Assembly (NCBI GenBank): GCA_014871385.1
Contig: CM026433.1
Span: 15,069,985 to 15,133,984, forward strand
Length of the DNA stretch: 64,000 bases
Direction of reading: 5' to 3'
Source: Ceratodon purpureus
Taxonomy: Eukaryota > Streptophyta > Bryopsida > Pseudoditrichales > Ditrichaceae
This document shows, in pieces, positions 63,061 to 64,000 of the stretch. Made by a program: the position numbers and the translations under genes. Within the stretch, counting starts at the first letter, position 1, and each line of letters begins with the position of its first letter. Below the pieces are notes generated by a model, which saw only the letters and a list, made by a program, of their open reading frames with translations, made no database searches and had not been told where the DNA came from.

Positions 63061-64000
63061 GCCAGGGTGTGTTAATTTATTTCTTTTTTGGAGTGTGGCA
63101 ACGGCTTGCTGCTTATATTGCTTGTAGCTATGGGTAGGTGTTTGCTTCCAACGGCCATTGCTGTGAATATGATTTTGTCCTATCAGTCATTAAAGGCTGA
63201 GTTGATACTAATACGTGGGATTAATATCTACATGAGAACGTTTGATTTTTGGATTTCGGAGTTGATTGTCACTAATAACAGTGAGGTGAATATTTTATCA
63301 GAGTCTACCCTCTCCAGATTTTATCACTTTCAAGTCAAAAGATAACGCTAAAGAAAAGAAAAGGCAAAACATTTGTTTTCAAAAAGCTCCATTGACTCTT
63401 CCATGTTCATACATCCATTCCCTTACGTACATTTCCAATGGGCATTTTTGAAGCATAGGACCACAGCTTATCTAGTTATAATAGATCTTGCCCTTATCTT
63501 AATGACAACATCAAATCTCTTTGAACTGTATGGGCCCTTCTCCCACTTATTTTTTGATTAAGGAGGCTTGTAGTACTAATTTAGGAATTCTCAAAAATTA
63601 GAAATTGATGAGGTTCACCAATGTTTTGTGTCAACACTTCACTATTGCAATCATCCATGTCAAAAACAAATTCATACATATTATTGTGATTCTTATAAAT
63701 GATAAAGACTTATCATCAATACATAAAAAATTCAAGTTAAAAAGTATAATGAGTTGGTACATAAAAATGCATAAGCTTTTGTTACACAAACAAATAAATA
63801 CAATCCCAAAAATATATAAGAAGATAACAAACTTCCAAACATAAGAATTACTATATAGTGCATGTGTTATATTTATAAGTATTTTTTTATTTTCAAATAT
63901 ATTTGTATTTTTATCATAGATGTGTTAATAGTTACACAATTTCAAGATGAAGAATTATTCTTATTAATTAGTATGAACAGTTATTATTATTATTCTTTCT
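63061..64000. other. AT-rich DNA to window end
   Basis: About 940 bp with several short ORFs but no recognised gene, RNA or transposon. Confidence 0.5.

Overview
The window is nuclear DNA of a land plant. It has intron-rich genes with GT-AG introns of about 100-700 bp, plant-specific families (ent-kaurene oxidase of CYP701 type, an S1-type secreted protein, a GH1 beta-glucosidase with signal peptide, a DUF4216 remnant of a CACTA transposon), and very AT-rich intergenic DNA around GC-richer exons. The ent-kaurene oxidase and the overall composition make me lean to a bryophyte, most likely a moss. That is an inference; the sequence does not name the species.

Layout. 1-2226 (+): 3' part of a ZnT9/MTPC4-type zinc transporter. 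4765-7460 (+): U2 snRNP protein A'. 8168-8662 (+): small secreted S1-family protein. 8.7-20.3 kb: an AT-rich block with two unusual minus-strand genes, an orphan Asn/Asp-rich single-pass membrane protein (9520-11815, two exons) and a divergent DRE2/anamorsin-like gene whose Fe-S cysteines are eroded (15535-17890, six exons). 22759-24132 (+): an intronless protein kinase with DFE in place of DFG.

25.9-47.05 kb: a large inverted repeat. Each arm carries a complete 12-exon nonaspanin (TM9SF3-like) gene, transcribed away from the centre (26578-30991 minus, 41926-46349 plus). Both encode the same 587-residue protein as far as I can read. Long stretches, introns included, show no difference, while other introns and the inner flanks have clearly diverged, so the arms look as if they exchange sequence by gene conversion. 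The roughly 10 kb spacer holds an inverted, truncated copy of the kinase (33355-33970) and a CACTA remnant (35221-35950).

47-54.9 kb: gene-poor DNA with MITE-like elements (one ending in TTAA plus CCCTTT repeats), a near-perfect 68-bp-arm hairpin and a 45-base poly-A tract. 54929-57498 (+): ent-kaurene oxidase, eight exons. 58012-60524 (-): GH1 beta-glucosidase, nine exons, with one extra base in exon 3. 61582-62531 (-): histone chaperone ASF1. The last 1.5 kb holds the ASF1 upstream region and no recognised gene.

The genes do not form one pathway; most are ordinary housekeeping or accessory loci. The parts most worth a second look are the nonaspanin palindrome, the cysteine-depleted DRE2-like gene, the orphan membrane-protein gene and the hairpin at 51.1 kb. 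Exon joins were read by eye from splice sites, reading phase and remembered family sequences; no alignment was run.
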